Position numbers and translations under genes: made by a program. A DNA stretch of 64,000 nt from Porticoccus sp. W117. GTDB lineage: Bacteria; Pseudomonadota; Gammaproteobacteria; Pseudomonadales; Porticoccaceae. Positions within the stretch are counted from its first letter, which is position 1. Each line of letters opens with the position of its first letter. Location of the stretch: positions 1 to 64,000 of the forward strand of contig NZ_JATAAF010000007.1 of assembly GCF_030341905.1 (NCBI RefSeq), read 5' to 3'. Below are positions 13,690-22,873 of this stretch, piece after piece. Under the pieces are notes generated by a model. It ran no database searches, was not told the DNA's origin, and saw only the letters and a program-made list of their open reading frames with translations.

Positions 13690-16600
13690 GTGAATAAGTT
13701 TCAAGATCACGAGCGCTATCAGCAGGTAGAAAAAAAGGTCAGAGAGGACCACGCCCACTACGATATGGAGCATCTGCTGCCTTTCACCCACAAGCTGTTC
13801 AGCCTGTTGCCGGTGTCAGACTACGAAAACACCCCGGTCAGCGACTTGTCTGGTTTTGTGGGCTCTACTTGGGAATTTATTCAGGAATACAGCGGCGAAG
13901 GCCCGAAAATCCGCGTCTTCAATCCCACTCTGGAAGAGGATGGCTGGCTCAGCCCTCACTCGGTGGTGTATGTGTTGAAAAACGACATGCCGTTCCTGGT
14001 GGACTCTCTGCGTATTGAGCTCAATAACCGCGGCATCAATATTCACCAGACCAAAAGCATCATCACCAAAGTAAAACGGGATGCCAAGGGCAAGGCAGTG
14101 GCCTTTGGCGATGCCAAGGGCACCAAGCAGGAAGCCCTGATGATGTTCCTGATCGACCTGCATTCCTCTCAGGAGGAGCTGGAAGAAGTGGCCAGCGGCC
14201 TGGAAGATGTACTGGCAGATGTAAAAGTGGTGGTTCAGGATTTCCAGCCCATGCTGGATCGCGTAGAACGCCTGGTGGAAGAGACCGCCGAACTGAAGAA
14301 GGGGGTTTCCGCTGAAGACCGCGACGACGCGGTTGAGTTACTCAAGTGGATGCACAGTGGTTACTACACCTTTCTGGGGTGTTCGGAATACAGCCTGAAG
14401 ACCGTTAAGGGTAAGCAGGTGGTTACCGAGTTGGAAGATGAGCGCCTTGGCCTGTTCCGTCTGCACGGCACCAAGCAGACCAGCGCCGATCTGGAATCCC
14501 TGAACCCCGGTGTTAAGGATTTCTACGATCGCGACGGTCTGTTGGGCTTTACCTATTCGTCGGTACGCTCGCGGGTGCACCGCAGTGTTCACGCCGATTA
14601 CATTGTGGTGAAGAAGCTCAACAAGAGCGGCAAACCGGTGGGCGAAGTGCGCTTGCTGGGCATGTTTACCTCACCGGTTTACACCATGAAGCCGGCACTG
14701 ATTCCGGTATTGCGCAATAAAGTGAAGCGGGTGATAGAGCGCTCCGGCCTGCTGCCCAATAGCCACGACGGCAAGGCTTTGCAGCAATTGCTGGATGTAC
14801 ACCCCCGTGACGAACTGTTCCAGAGCTCGGACGACGAGCTCTACAAAAACATGATTGCCACCTGGCAGATTAATGAGCGCCGCAAGGTGCGCTTCTTTAT
14901 GCGCCACGACGTATACGGGCGCTTTGTCAGCTGCATGGTGTATGTGCCCAGAGACCTGTACAACACCGACGTGCGCCACCGCATTGAAAATATGCTGGCG
15001 GAACATCTGGGTGCCACGGAGCGAGAGTTTTACACCTATTTGTCAGAGTCCGTACTGGCCCGAATCCAGTTTATATTCCGGGTCAATAGCGACCGCTACA
15101 AGTCCCTCGACGTGGCGGAGCTGCAGCAGAAAATCATCCAGATTACCCGCAATTGGAGCGATGACTTGCGAGAAGCGGTTATCGACCACTACGGCGAAGA
15201 AGAAGGCCAGCGTATTTGTCGTGCCTACGCCAGCGGCTTCTCTACGTCTTATCAGGAACATTTTGACCCCCGTGCTGCGCTCGGCGACATCGGCCTGATG
15301 GAATCCATCGACGATAACAACAAGATCGCCATGAGCTTCTATCAGCCGCCGGCTGTGGATAAAGACGTGATGCGCTTTAAGGTGTTCCACCGGGATACAC
15401 CGCTGGATTTGTCGTCTATGGTGCCGCTGTTGGAAAACCTCGGCTTCCAGGTACAGGGTGAGCACCCCTACATCATTGAAACCAGTAAAGGCGAAGTGCA
15501 TCTGTCGGACTTCACCTTGAAATTCCGCATGGGCGTGGGTGTGGATGTGCCCTCGGTACGCAATAACTTCCAGGATGCCTTCCGCGCCATCTGGACCGGT
15601 GAAACCGACGACGACTTCTTTAACCGCCTGGTGATTGGTGCTCGCCTGGACTGGCGTTCTGTCGCCATGCTGCGTATGTACGGCCGCTACATGAAGCAGC
15701 TGGGCTTTAGCCTGGGGCAGCGCTTTATTGCCGACACCCTGTCCAAGCATCTGGATACCGCCCGCAATCTGGTGGCCTTGTTCAAGAGCTACTTTGATCC
15801 GACCCACGAAGGGGAAGGGCGCGCCGCTCGCCTGACCAAAAAGATATCCGCTGACCTGGATGCGGTGTCTAACCTTAGTGAAGACAAGGTGCTGCGCACC
15901 TATCTGAACCTGATTAACGCCACCTTGCGTACCAACTTCTTCCAGCACGACAAGGATGGCAATCACAAACCGTATATCTCCATCAAACTGGCCACTCACC
16001 AGTTACAGGAAGCGCCCAAGCCGCGCCCTGAGTTTGAAATTTACGTGTACTCCCCCCGCATGGAAGGTGTGCACCTCCGTGGCGGCAAGGTGGCACGCGG
16101 TGGTTTGCGCTGGTCAGACCGCATGGAGGATTACCGCACCGAAGTACTGGGCCTGGTAAAAGCCCAGCAGGTGAAAAACGCGGTAATTGTTCCCACCGGT
16201 TCCAAAGGCTGTTTTGTGGCCAAGAATTTGCACAAAACCAACGGCCGTGAAGAGTTTATGGCGGAGGGCATTGCCTGTTACCAGACCTTTATTCGCGGTT
16301 TGCTGGACGTTACCGACAACATTGTTGGCGGTGAAATTGTGCCCCCCAAAGAAGTGGTGCGTCGGGACGAAGACGACCCCTATCTGGTGGTGGCAGCGGA
16401 TAAGGGCACTGCTACTTTCTCCGACATCGCCAACGCCATTTCCGATGAATACGGCCACTGGCTGGGAGATGCTTTCGCGTCTGGCGGTTCCAACGGTTAC
16501 GACCACAAAGGCATGGGTATTACCGCCCGCGGTGCCTGGGTGGCTGTGCAGCGTCACTTCCGTGAAATTGGCATCAACACCCAGGAAGACGAATTTACCG

Positions 16601-18522
16601 TTATTGGTATCGGCGATATGGGCGGTGATGTATTCGGCAACGGCATGCTGTTGTCGGAAAAAATTCGCCTCAAGGTGGCGTTCAACCACCTGCACATCTT
16701 CATCGACCCGAACCCGGATGCGGCGGCCACTTTCGCGGAGCGCCAGCGCTTGTTTGATACCCCTCGTTCCACCTGGGCAGACTTCGACAGCAAGCTGATT
16801 TCCAAGGGCGGTGGTGTGTTTGATCGCAGCGCCAAATCCATTGTGCTGACCCCGGAAATCAAGGAGTCCTTTGGCATTGAAGAGGACGAGCTGCCTCCCA
16901 CCGAGCTGATCCACGAGCTGCTGAAGTCCGAAGTGGACATGATCTGGAACGGCGGTATTGGCACCTACGTGAAGGCCAGCGATGAAAGCCACGACGAAGT
17001 GGGCGATCGCGCCAACGACAGCCTGCGTGTTAACGGTAAGGAACTGCGCTGCCGGGTATTCGGCGAGGGCGGTAACCTGGGCCTGACCCACCGTGGCCGC
17101 ATTGAGTTTTGCCAGAACGGCGGTGCCTGTAACACCGACTTTATCGACAACGCCGGTGGTGTGGACTGTTCCGACCACGAGGTGAACATCAAGATTCTGC
17201 TCAACGAGCTGGTGGCCACCGAAGACCTGACCACCAAACAGCGCAACGTCTTCCTGGAGAAGATGACCGACGATGTTTCCGACCTGGTACTGGCCAACAA
17301 CTACCAGCAAACCCAGGCCATTAGTGTTGCCGAGTTCCACTGTAACAGTAACCTGGCGGAGTACTGGCGCTTTATCACCACTCTGGAATCCAAAGGCCGT
17401 CTGGACCGCGCTCTGGAATTCCTGCCCAGCGATGAGGAAATGGGCGAGCGTGATGGTCGCGGCCAGGGCCTGGTTCGCCCGGAGCTGTCTACTCTGATTT
17501 CCTACGCCAAGGTAGAGCTGAAAGAAGCCCTGATCGACTCCGACGTGGCGGACAATGAGTATATGGCTCAGGCGGTGGAAAGCCTGTTCCCGCAGCAGAT
17601 GCGCAAGAAGTACCTGCCGCAGATTCACCAGCACAGTCTGAAGCGTGAAATCATTGCCACCCAGTTGGCCAATGAGCTGATCAACACCATGGGCCTGACC
17701 TTCTACATGCGTCAGGTGGAATCCACCGGTGCTACCGCCGGTGAGGTGTTGAAGGCCTACGCCATCGTCCGCGATATCTTTAAGCTGCCGCAGGTGTGGG
17801 CAGATCTGGAAGCGCTGGACTACAAGGTGTCGTCGGCACTGCAGCTGGAACTGATCACCATTTACATGCGCCTTGGCCGTCGTGCCACTCGCTGGATTCT
17901 GCGCAACTGGCGCGGTTCGCTTGATCCGGCCAAGCTGGTTCCGCAAATGCGCATGAAGATGGAAAAAGTGCTCAAGGTACTGCCGAAAATCATGGTGGGG
18001 GATCACAAGGAAAAATGGGATGCCCTGCACGGCAATCTGACCAGCAATGGCGTTAGCCCACAGGCAGCGGAACTGGCCGCCAGCTCCAACAGCCTGTACT
18101 TCGCCCTGGGTGTGGCGGAAATGTCCATCAACAACAGTATTCCTGTGGAATACGTGATTGAGCTCTACCACCTGATGGGCAACCAGCTTTCCCTCGACTG
18201 GTTCGGTGATCAAATTGTTTCCCTGCGGCCTGAAAACCGCTGGAAAGACTTTGCCCGTGAGTCCTTTGTGGATGAGCTGGAAACCCACCGCCGCGAGCTG
18301 ACTCAGGCTGTGTTGAAAGAGTACGGCCAGCAGAAGGACATCAAGAAAATCCTTCAGGACTGGCACGACAAGCACGAGCAGCTGGTGGATCGCTGGATGG
18401 AAACCGTACAGGAACTGCGTTCTACCACCACCCAGGACTTTGCCATGTACTCGGTGGCTCTGCGTGAGCTGCAGGACTTGTCGCGCAGCACCGCATCCCG
18501 CCAGGCACTGACGGCGGGGTAG
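13690..18522 (+). CDS. gdhB: NAD-specific glutamate dehydrogenase, large (180-kDa) type
   Basis: About 1610 residues, the normal length of the large bacterial NAD-GDH, which oxidises glutamate to 2-oxoglutarate and ammonia. N-terminal ACT/PAS-like regulatory regions precede the catalytic core at about 690-1220. Motifs: RGGLRWSDRMEDYRTEVLG (about 802-820), KNAVIVPTGSKGCFVAK (about 828-844), and the NAD-binding GIGDMGGDVFGNGM (about 973-986). The start is GTG 13690 (MNKFQDHERYQ) because AGGAG lies six bases upstream and the open frame before it has no conserved sequence. The gene is monocistronic and very GC-rich in third positions, indicating high expression. It links glutamate breakdown to the TCA cycle. 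Confidence 0.95.
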   Translation: MNKFQDHERYQQVEKKVREDHAHYDMEHLLPFTHKLFSLLPVSDYENTPVSDLSGFVGSTWEFIQEYSGEGPKIRVFNPTLEEDGWLSPHSVVYVLKNDMPFLVDSLRIELNNRGINIHQTKSIITKVKRDAKGKAVAFGDAKGTKQEALMMFLIDLHSSQEELEEVASGLEDVLADVKVVVQDFQPMLDRVERLVEETAELKKGVSAEDRDDAVELLKWMHSGYYTFLGCSEYSLKTVKGKQVVTELEDERLGLFRLHGTKQTSADLESLNPGVKDFYDRDGLLGFTYSSVRSRVHRSVHADYIVVKKLNKSGKPVGEVRLLGMFTSPVYTMKPALIPVLRNKVKRVIERSGLLPNSHDGKALQQLLDVHPRDELFQSSDDELYKNMIATWQINERRKVRFFMRHDVYGRFVSCMVYVPRDLYNTDVRHRIENMLAEHLGATEREFYTYLSESVLARIQFIFRVNSDRYKSLDVAELQQKIIQITRNWSDDLREAVIDHYGEEEGQRICRAYASGFSTSYQEHFDPRAALGDIGLMESIDDNNKIAMSFYQPPAVDKDVMRFKVFHRDTPLDLSSMVPLLENLGFQVQGEHPYIIETSKGEVHLSDFTLKFRMGVGVDVPSVRNNFQDAFRAIWTGETDDDFFNRLVIGARLDWRSVAMLRMYGRYMKQLGFSLGQRFIADTLSKHLDTARNLVALFKSYFDPTHEGEGRAARLTKKISADLDAVSNLSEDKVLRTYLNLINATLRTNFFQHDKDGNHKPYISIKLATHQLQEAPKPRPEFEIYVYSPRMEGVHLRGGKVARGGLRWSDRMEDYRTEVLGLVKAQQVKNAVIVPTGSKGCFVAKNLHKTNGREEFMAEGIACYQTFIRGLLDVTDNIVGGEIVPPKEVVRRDEDDPYLVVAADKGTATFSDIANAISDEYGHWLGDAFASGGSNGYDHKGMGITARGAWVAVQRHFREIGINTQEDEFTVIGIGDMGGDVFGNGMLLSEKIRLKVAFNHLHIFIDPNPDAAATFAERQRLFDTPRSTWADFDSKLISKGGGVFDRSAKSIVLTPEIKESFGIEEDELPPTELIHELLKSEVDMIWNGGIGTYVKASDESHDEVGDRANDSLRVNGKELRCRVFGEGGNLGLTHRGRIEFCQNGGACNTDFIDNAGGVDCSDHEVNIKILLNELVATEDLTTKQRNVFLEKMTDDVSDLVLANNYQQTQAISVAEFHCNSNLAEYWRFITTLESKGRLDRALEFLPSDEEMGERDGRGQGLVRPELSTLISYAKVELKEALIDSDVADNEYMAQAVESLFPQQMRKKYLPQIHQHSLKREIIATQLANELINTMGLTFYMRQVESTGATAGEVLKAYAIVRDIFKLPQVWADLEALDYKVSSALQLELITIYMRLGRRATRWILRNWRGSLDPAKLVPQMRMKMEKVLKVLPKIMVGDHKEKWDALHGNLTSNGVSPQAAELAASSNSLYFALGVAEMSINNSIPVEYVIELYHLMGNQLSLDWFGDQIVSLRPENRWKDFARESFVDELETHRRELTQAVLKEYGQQKDIKKILQDWHDKHEQLVDRWMETVQELRSTTTQDFAMYSVALRELQDLSRSTASRQALTAG

Positions 18523-18562
18523 GCAGTACCGGGCTGCGAGCCACGGGCTTCGTGCCGCCTCT

Positions 18563-18633
18563 GTAGGTCGCCCTTCAGGGCGTCAAGTAAAGCGTATTAG
18601 CCGCTTATCTTGACGGCCTGAAGGCCGACCTAC
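18563..18633. repeat. Inverted repeat, TAGGTCGGCCTTCAGGCC family
   Basis: Left arm GTAGGTCGCCCTTCAGGGCG with extension TCAAG (18563-18587) and right arm CTTGACGGCCTGAAGGCCGACCTAC (18609-18633) are reverse complements with a few mismatches. The loop side AAGCG/CGCTT also pairs. It lies in the gdh-pyrD gap and could act as a transcript 3' end or be a mobile palindrome. Confidence 0.8.
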
Positions 18634-18711
18634 TTGCTTTTCAGGAAAGTGATATCAAGAAAGCGGTCGACTAGCTGTTATTCATACCGGATAATTGCCA
18701 CCCCTAATTTG

Positions 18712-18790
18712 TAGCCCGGGTGGAGCGCAGTGGAACCCGGGGGCGTTGTTGAAATGCTTTCCCGGGTTCCACTGCGGTCCACCCGGGCTA
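18712..18790. repeat. Inverted repeat, TAGCCCGGGTGGAGCG family
   Basis: Left arm 18712-18741 and right arm 18761-18790 are 30-bp reverse complements with one mismatch (TAGCCCGGGTGGAGCGCAGT...), separated by 19 bases. It ends only 23 bases before the pyrD start, so it must be present in the pyrD 5' untranslated region or overlap its promoter. Confidence 0.9.
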
Positions 18791-18813
18791 AGTTACATTC
18801 AGGATAAACCCCT

Positions 18814-19869
18814 ATGTACGATCTGGCCCGCAAAGCCCTGTTTACCCTGCCTGCAGAAACCGCCCACGATCTGGCTCTGGATACCATCGGTTGCAGCGAA
18901 CGCCTGGGCCTGATGAAGCTCGCCAAACCCGCTGTATCAGCCCCTGTGGAGGTGATGGGTATCCGTTTCCCAAACCCGGTGGGATTGTCCGCCGGGCTGG
19001 ATAAAAACGGCGATTATTTCAATGGCCTGGGGGCTCTGGGCTTTGGCTTTGTGGAAATTGGCACCGTGACGCCACGGCCGCAACCGGGCAACCCCCAGCC
19101 GCGATTGTTTCGCCTGCCGGAACACAATGCCATCATCAATCGCCTGGGTTTTAACAACCTGGGGGTGGATCATCTGGTAGAACGGGTAAAACGCCGCCGC
19201 TATTCAGGGGTGTTGGGTATCAATATCGGCAAGAACTTCGACACCCCGGTGGAAAAGGCGGCGGATGACTATTTGATCGGTATGGAAAAAGTCTATGCCC
19301 ATGCCGATTACATCACCGTAAATATCTCTTCCCCAAACACGCCGGGGCTGCGGGACTTGCAGTTTGGTGAGCAACTCAGCCAATTGCTGGCTACCCTTAA
19401 ACAGGCCCAGGCGCGTCTGGCGGATGAGCATGGCCGCTATGTGCCATTGGCGGTGAAAATCGCCCCGGATCTGGACGAGGCAGGTGTCGACGACATTGCC
19501 CTGATCTTGGTTAAGCAGAAAATCGATGGCGTTATCGCCACCAATACCACCATCTCCCGTGATGCGGTGGCTGACTCACCTCTGGCCGAAGAAGCCGGTG
19601 GCCTTAGCGGTGCGCCGGTGAGGGAGAAATCCACCAAAGTCATTGCGCGGCTCAGCACGGTACTGGACGGTGCGCTGCCGATTATCGGTGTGGGTGGCAT
19701 TGGCAGTGGTGAAGACGCAGTGGAAAAGATTGAGGCTGGAGCCAGCCTGGTGCAGGTGTATACCGGGTTTATTTATCGGGGTCCGACATTGGTAAGGGAA
19801 GCGGCGGACGCAATCGCGTCCTGTAACCGCTTCCAAAGCCTCGTTGCAGGCTCTAGTCAGGGCACATAG
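18814..19869 (+). CDS. pyrD: Dihydroorotate dehydrogenase (quinone), class 2
   Basis: A 351-residue flavoenzyme of pyrimidine synthesis, attached to the inner-membrane face and reducing quinone. The N-terminal helices ([20 protein letters not shown]) are the class 2 membrane-associated extension. Motifs: [20 protein letters not shown] (FMN/substrate region, near 57-76), [16 protein letters not shown] with the catalytic Ser near residue 172, [11 protein letters not shown], and [11 protein letters not shown] phosphate-binding. Length matches E. coli PyrD (336). The start follows AGGA at normal spacing. The gene is convergent with rmf. Confidence 0.95.
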   Translation: MYDLARKALFTLPAETAHDLALDTIGCSERLGLMKLAKPAVSAPVEVMGIRFPNPVGLSAGLDKNGDYFNGLGALGFGFVEIGTVTPRPQPGNPQPRLFRLPEHNAIINRLGFNNLGVDHLVERVKRRRYSGVLGINIGKNFDTPVEKAADDYLIGMEKVYAHADYITVNISSPNTPGLRDLQFGEQLSQLLATLKQAQARLADEHGRYVPLAVKIAPDLDEAGVDDIALILVKQKIDGVIATNTTISRDAVADSPLAEEAGGLSGAPVREKSTKVIARLSTVLDGALPIIGVGGIGSGEDAVEKIEAGASLVQVYTGFIYRGPTLVREAADAIASCNRFQSLVAGSSQGT

Positions 19870-19890
19870 CCCAAGGTGTAAAACCAGTAT

Positions 19891-20097
19891 TTATAAGTTT
19901 GCCGCCTTTTGGTGGCTGGTGAATTGATTGTAGCCAGACCAGTGATCTTCACGGCCTTCACGCCAGCCGCGCTGCCATTCCAGGGCGTTGTACGTGTCGG
20001 CAATATGGGGGCAAAAGGTTTTCGATTTACCGCCATAGCCAGCTTGGTAGCCTTTCAAAAAAGCGCGGTGTGAAGAGTCACGTTTCTGTGTTTTCAT
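19891..20097 (-). CDS. rmf: Ribosome modulation factor
   Basis: A 68-residue basic protein that matches Rmf over its first 53 residues: MKTQKRDSSHRAFLKGYQAG, GGKSKTFCPH and EWQRGWREGREDHW. Rmf dimerises 70S ribosomes into inactive 100S particles in stationary phase. The C-terminal extension (SGYNQFTSHQKAANL) is longer than in E. coli. It is monocistronic and divergent from rlmKL. GGAGG upstream of the start is 11 bases away, a little far. The AT-rich region 20160-20240 between the two genes likely holds the stationary-phase promoter. Confidence 0.93.
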   Translation of the reverse strand: MKTQKRDSSHRAFLKGYQAGYGGKSKTFCPHIADTYNALEWQRGWREGREDHWSGYNQFTSHQKAANL

Positions 20098-20279
20098 CGA
20101 CGTTTGATCCTCCAGGGATTGAGGTGGAACCGCTGGAATCCGCTTTCCATTCTGTGTCGAAAGCGGCCTGTTACTACAGCAAAAAATCCGGCTCGTGTCG
20201 AAGAATATATTTTTTTTAATAAACGAATTTTTATGACCTTTTGGAATGCAAGACTAGCGTCTTCTCAACGGTGGCAGAC

Positions 20280-22496
20280 ATGACCGGCGAACATTTTGAA
20301 TGGCTGGCCAGCTGCCCCAAAGGCCTCGAACAATTGTTGGCAGAAGAACTGAAAACGCTCGGAGCCAGCGACATACGTGAGACCGTGGCCGGTGTGATGT
20401 GCCGTGCCAATCTGCAAGCGGCCTACCGAATTTGCCTGTGGTCACGGTTGGCCAACCGGCTGTTATTGCAGCTGGGCCACTTTGCGGTGGACGATGCCGA
20501 CAGCCTCTATGAGGGGGCAAAAAAAGTTGACTGGTCGCAGCACTTTGGTTCCGCTAATACTTTTGCCGTACGCTTTAGCGGAGGCAATAAGCAGATTACT
20601 CATACCCAGTTTGGTGCCCGCCGTATCAAAGACGCCATCGTCGATTATTTTCGCGAGCGCGGCGATGATCGCCCAGACGTTGATTTGCGCCAGCCGGATA
20701 TCTGGATACAAGCGCACCTGGCTTCCGGAAAAGGCGGCAAGAGCAAATTGCACATAGCGCTGGATTTCAGTGGTGACAGCCTGCACCGGCGCCGCTACCG
20801 GGTTGCCAATACCACCGCCCCCCTGAAAGAAAACCTCGCTGCAGCGCTGTTATTGCGAGCCCGTTGGCCGCAGATTGCCGCCGCCGGAGGCGCGCTGATC
20901 GACCCCATGTGTGGCAGTGGCACCTTGTTGATTGAAGCGGCACTGATGGCGCGGGACGTGGCGCCAGGGCTGCTTCGGGAGGAGGCCGGCGACCACCACG
21001 GCTTTGTGAACTGGCAGGGCCATGACGACAACCAGTGGCAACTGCTATTGGCCGAGGCGCGCCAACGGCGCAGCGACGGTGAGCAAAAAGACATTCCCGA
21101 AATTCGCGGTTATGACCAGGACGGTCGCGCTGTCAGGGCTGCTGAAGCCAACGTTGAACAAGCCCAGGTGGACGATGTGGTCAGGGTGACCCACAAACCT
21201 CTGGCGGAACTCAAACAACCCACTCACAAAGTACTGACACCGGGTCTGTTGATCACCAATCCTCCCTACGGGGAACGGCTGGGAGAGCAGGAGGCACTGC
21301 GCGAGCTTTACTACCTGCTGGGAGAGCGGCTAAAAGCGGAATTCCCCGGCTGGCAGGCGGCGGTTTTTACCGGCAACCCGGAACTGGGCCCGGAGATGAA
21401 CCTGCGCGCCCACAAACAATACAAGCTGTTCAACGGCGCCATTCCCAGCAAGTTGCTACTGTTCGAGGTGAATGCCCAACGCCAGGAGCGAGCACCCGAT
21501 GCAGAGCCCGAAACCCTTTCCCAAGGCGCACAGATGTTCGCCAACCGCCTGCGCAAGAACCTGCGCAAACTCAAACCCTGGGTAAAGCGGGAGGGTATTC
21601 ACTGCTACCGTTTGTACGACGCCGATATGCCGGAATACGCGGTAGCGGTGGATATCTATTCCGGTGATGAAGGGGATGCGGTTCACCTGCAGGAGTACGA
21701 CCCACCCAAAACCATCGATGATCGCGATGCCCGCCGTCGCCTGCGGGAAGCTCGCCAGGGGTTGCAGGAGGCCTTGCAATTGCCGGAAGGACAGCTGTTT
21801 TTCAAGCAGCGCAAACGCCAGAAGGGCAGCGATCAGTACCGCCGCCGGGAGCAGGGCAGCCGGGAAAGTGATAGTCCTGTGCGGGTGGTGACAGAGGGCA
21901 ATGCCCGGCTGGAGGTCAATCTGCGGGATTACCTGGATACCGGGCTGTTTCTGGATCACCGTCCGCTGCGCCAGCTGGTGTCCCAGCAAGCCGCTGGAAA
22001 ATCCGTACTCAACCTGTTTTGTTACACCGCCAGTATTACCGTTCATGCGGCACTGGGTGGAGCCAGCCGCAGCCTGAGTGTCGATATGTCACCCACCTAT
22101 CTGGATTGGGCACGGCGTAACTTTGAACTCAATGGGCTGGATATGAACGTCCACCGCCTGGAGCGAGCGGATTGCCTGAAATGGCTGCAAGAGGCCTCCG
22201 AGGGAGAGCAGCGCTACGATTTGATCGTGCTCGACCCGCCGACCTTCTCCAACTCGAAAAAGATGGAGGGGGTGCTGGATATCCAACGGGATCACGGCCT
22301 GCTGATTCGCCAGTGTGTACGTCTGCTGGCTCCCGGCGGTGAGCTGTATTTTTCCAACAACTTCCGCCGCTTTCAGATGGATGGGGATGTACTCAATTTC
22401 CTCGATTGTGAAGACATCACCCGTGACACCATTGACCCAGATTTTCAGCGCAACCCGAAAATCCACAACTGCTGGCGCATTCGTAAAAGAGGTTAG
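20280..22496 (+). CDS. rlmKL: Bifunctional 23S rRNA methyltransferase RlmKL
   Basis: A 738-residue fusion (E. coli 702). It contains an N-terminal THUMP domain (about 45-155), the RlmL N2-guanine methyltransferase domain with NPPYGERLG (near 326) for m2G2445, and the C-terminal RlmK domain with LDPPTFSNSK (near 650) for m7G2069. The SAM site of the second domain is LNLFCYTASITVHAA. I chose ATG 20280 (MTGEHFEWLASCPKGLEQLL), which matches known N-termini; an upstream TTG at 20241 adds 13 residues without family similarity. The stop overlaps the next gene's GTG (TAGTG). Confidence 0.95.
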   Translation: MTGEHFEWLASCPKGLEQLLAEELKTLGASDIRETVAGVMCRANLQAAYRICLWSRLANRLLLQLGHFAVDDADSLYEGAKKVDWSQHFGSANTFAVRFSGGNKQITHTQFGARRIKDAIVDYFRERGDDRPDVDLRQPDIWIQAHLASGKGGKSKLHIALDFSGDSLHRRRYRVANTTAPLKENLAAALLLRARWPQIAAAGGALIDPMCGSGTLLIEAALMARDVAPGLLREEAGDHHGFVNWQGHDDNQWQLLLAEARQRRSDGEQKDIPEIRGYDQDGRAVRAAEANVEQAQVDDVVRVTHKPLAELKQPTHKVLTPGLLITNPPYGERLGEQEALRELYYLLGERLKAEFPGWQAAVFTGNPELGPEMNLRAHKQYKLFNGAIPSKLLLFEVNAQRQERAPDAEPETLSQGAQMFANRLRKNLRKLKPWVKREGIHCYRLYDADMPEYAVAVDIYSGDEGDAVHLQEYDPPKTIDDRDARRRLREARQGLQEALQLPEGQLFFKQRKRQKGSDQYRRREQGSRESDSPVRVVTEGNARLEVNLRDYLDTGLFLDHRPLRQLVSQQAAGKSVLNLFCYTASITVHAALGGASRSLSVDMSPTYLDWARRNFELNGLDMNVHRLERADCLKWLQEASEGEQRYDLIVLDPPTFSNSKKMEGVLDIQRDHGLLIRQCVRLLAPGGELYFSNNFRRFQMDGDVLNFLDCEDITRDTIDPDFQRNPKIHNCWRIRKRG

Positions 22497-22729
22497 TGGT
22501 GGAGCTGGTTTTATACACCGGGCCTCAGTGCACTCTGTGCGACAAGGCCAAACAGGTGATCTGGCCGGTGATTGCCGCCACCGGACACAAACTGGTGGAG
22601 CGGGATATTACCAGTGATATTGCCTGGCTGCGTAAATACCGGACAACCATCCCGGTTGTGGCACTGGGGGATCGCGAGCTTAACTGGCCGTTTGATCAGC
22701 AGCAGCTGTATCAATGGCTTAATCAGTGA
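22496..22729 (+). CDS. Glutaredoxin-family (DUF836-like) protein
   Basis: A 77-residue thioredoxin-fold protein with a redox motif CTLC (residues 12-15, LYTGPQCTLCDKAKQ), a cis-proline region (TTIPVVALGDRELNWPF) and a short C-terminal helix. It resembles the small 'glutaredoxin family proteins' often encoded next to rlmKL. The start is GTG 22496, sharing one base with the rlmKL stop (TAGTG); a second GTG at 22499 is equally possible. Translational coupling to rlmKL is likely. The role is probably thiol-disulfide exchange, with unknown partner. Confidence 0.85.
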   Translation: MVELVLYTGPQCTLCDKAKQVIWPVIAATGHKLVERDITSDIAWLRKYRTTIPVVALGDRELNWPFDQQQLYQWLNQ

Positions 22730-22741
22730 AACAATAGACCG

Positions 22742-22842
22742 GTCATTGCGAGCGCAGCGAAGCAATCTCCAGCAAGTCACTGCCAAAATGGGAGAGATTG
22801 CCACGTCGCCTTTCTTTACAAAGAAGGCTCCTCGCAATGACG
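22742..22842. repeat. Inverted repeat, GTCATTGCGAGG family
   Basis: Left arm 22742-22770 (GTCATTGCGAGCGCAGCGAA...) and right arm 22794-22842 (GAGATTGCC...CTCCTCGCAATGAC). The right arm carries an extra hairpin TTCTTTACAAAGAA (22812-22825). It lies between the glutaredoxin gene and ppdK, 32 bases before the ppdK start. Confidence 0.85.
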
Positions 22843-22873
22843 AAATTCAAAATAAACACCATGGGGGTGGCTT

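Noticed and set aside
16114-18375. Long antisense open frame (753 codons) opposite the glutamate dehydrogenase gene
   Set aside because: It is a shadow of the GC-rich codon pattern of gdhB; the translation is low in charged residues, has no family similarity, and no start signal.
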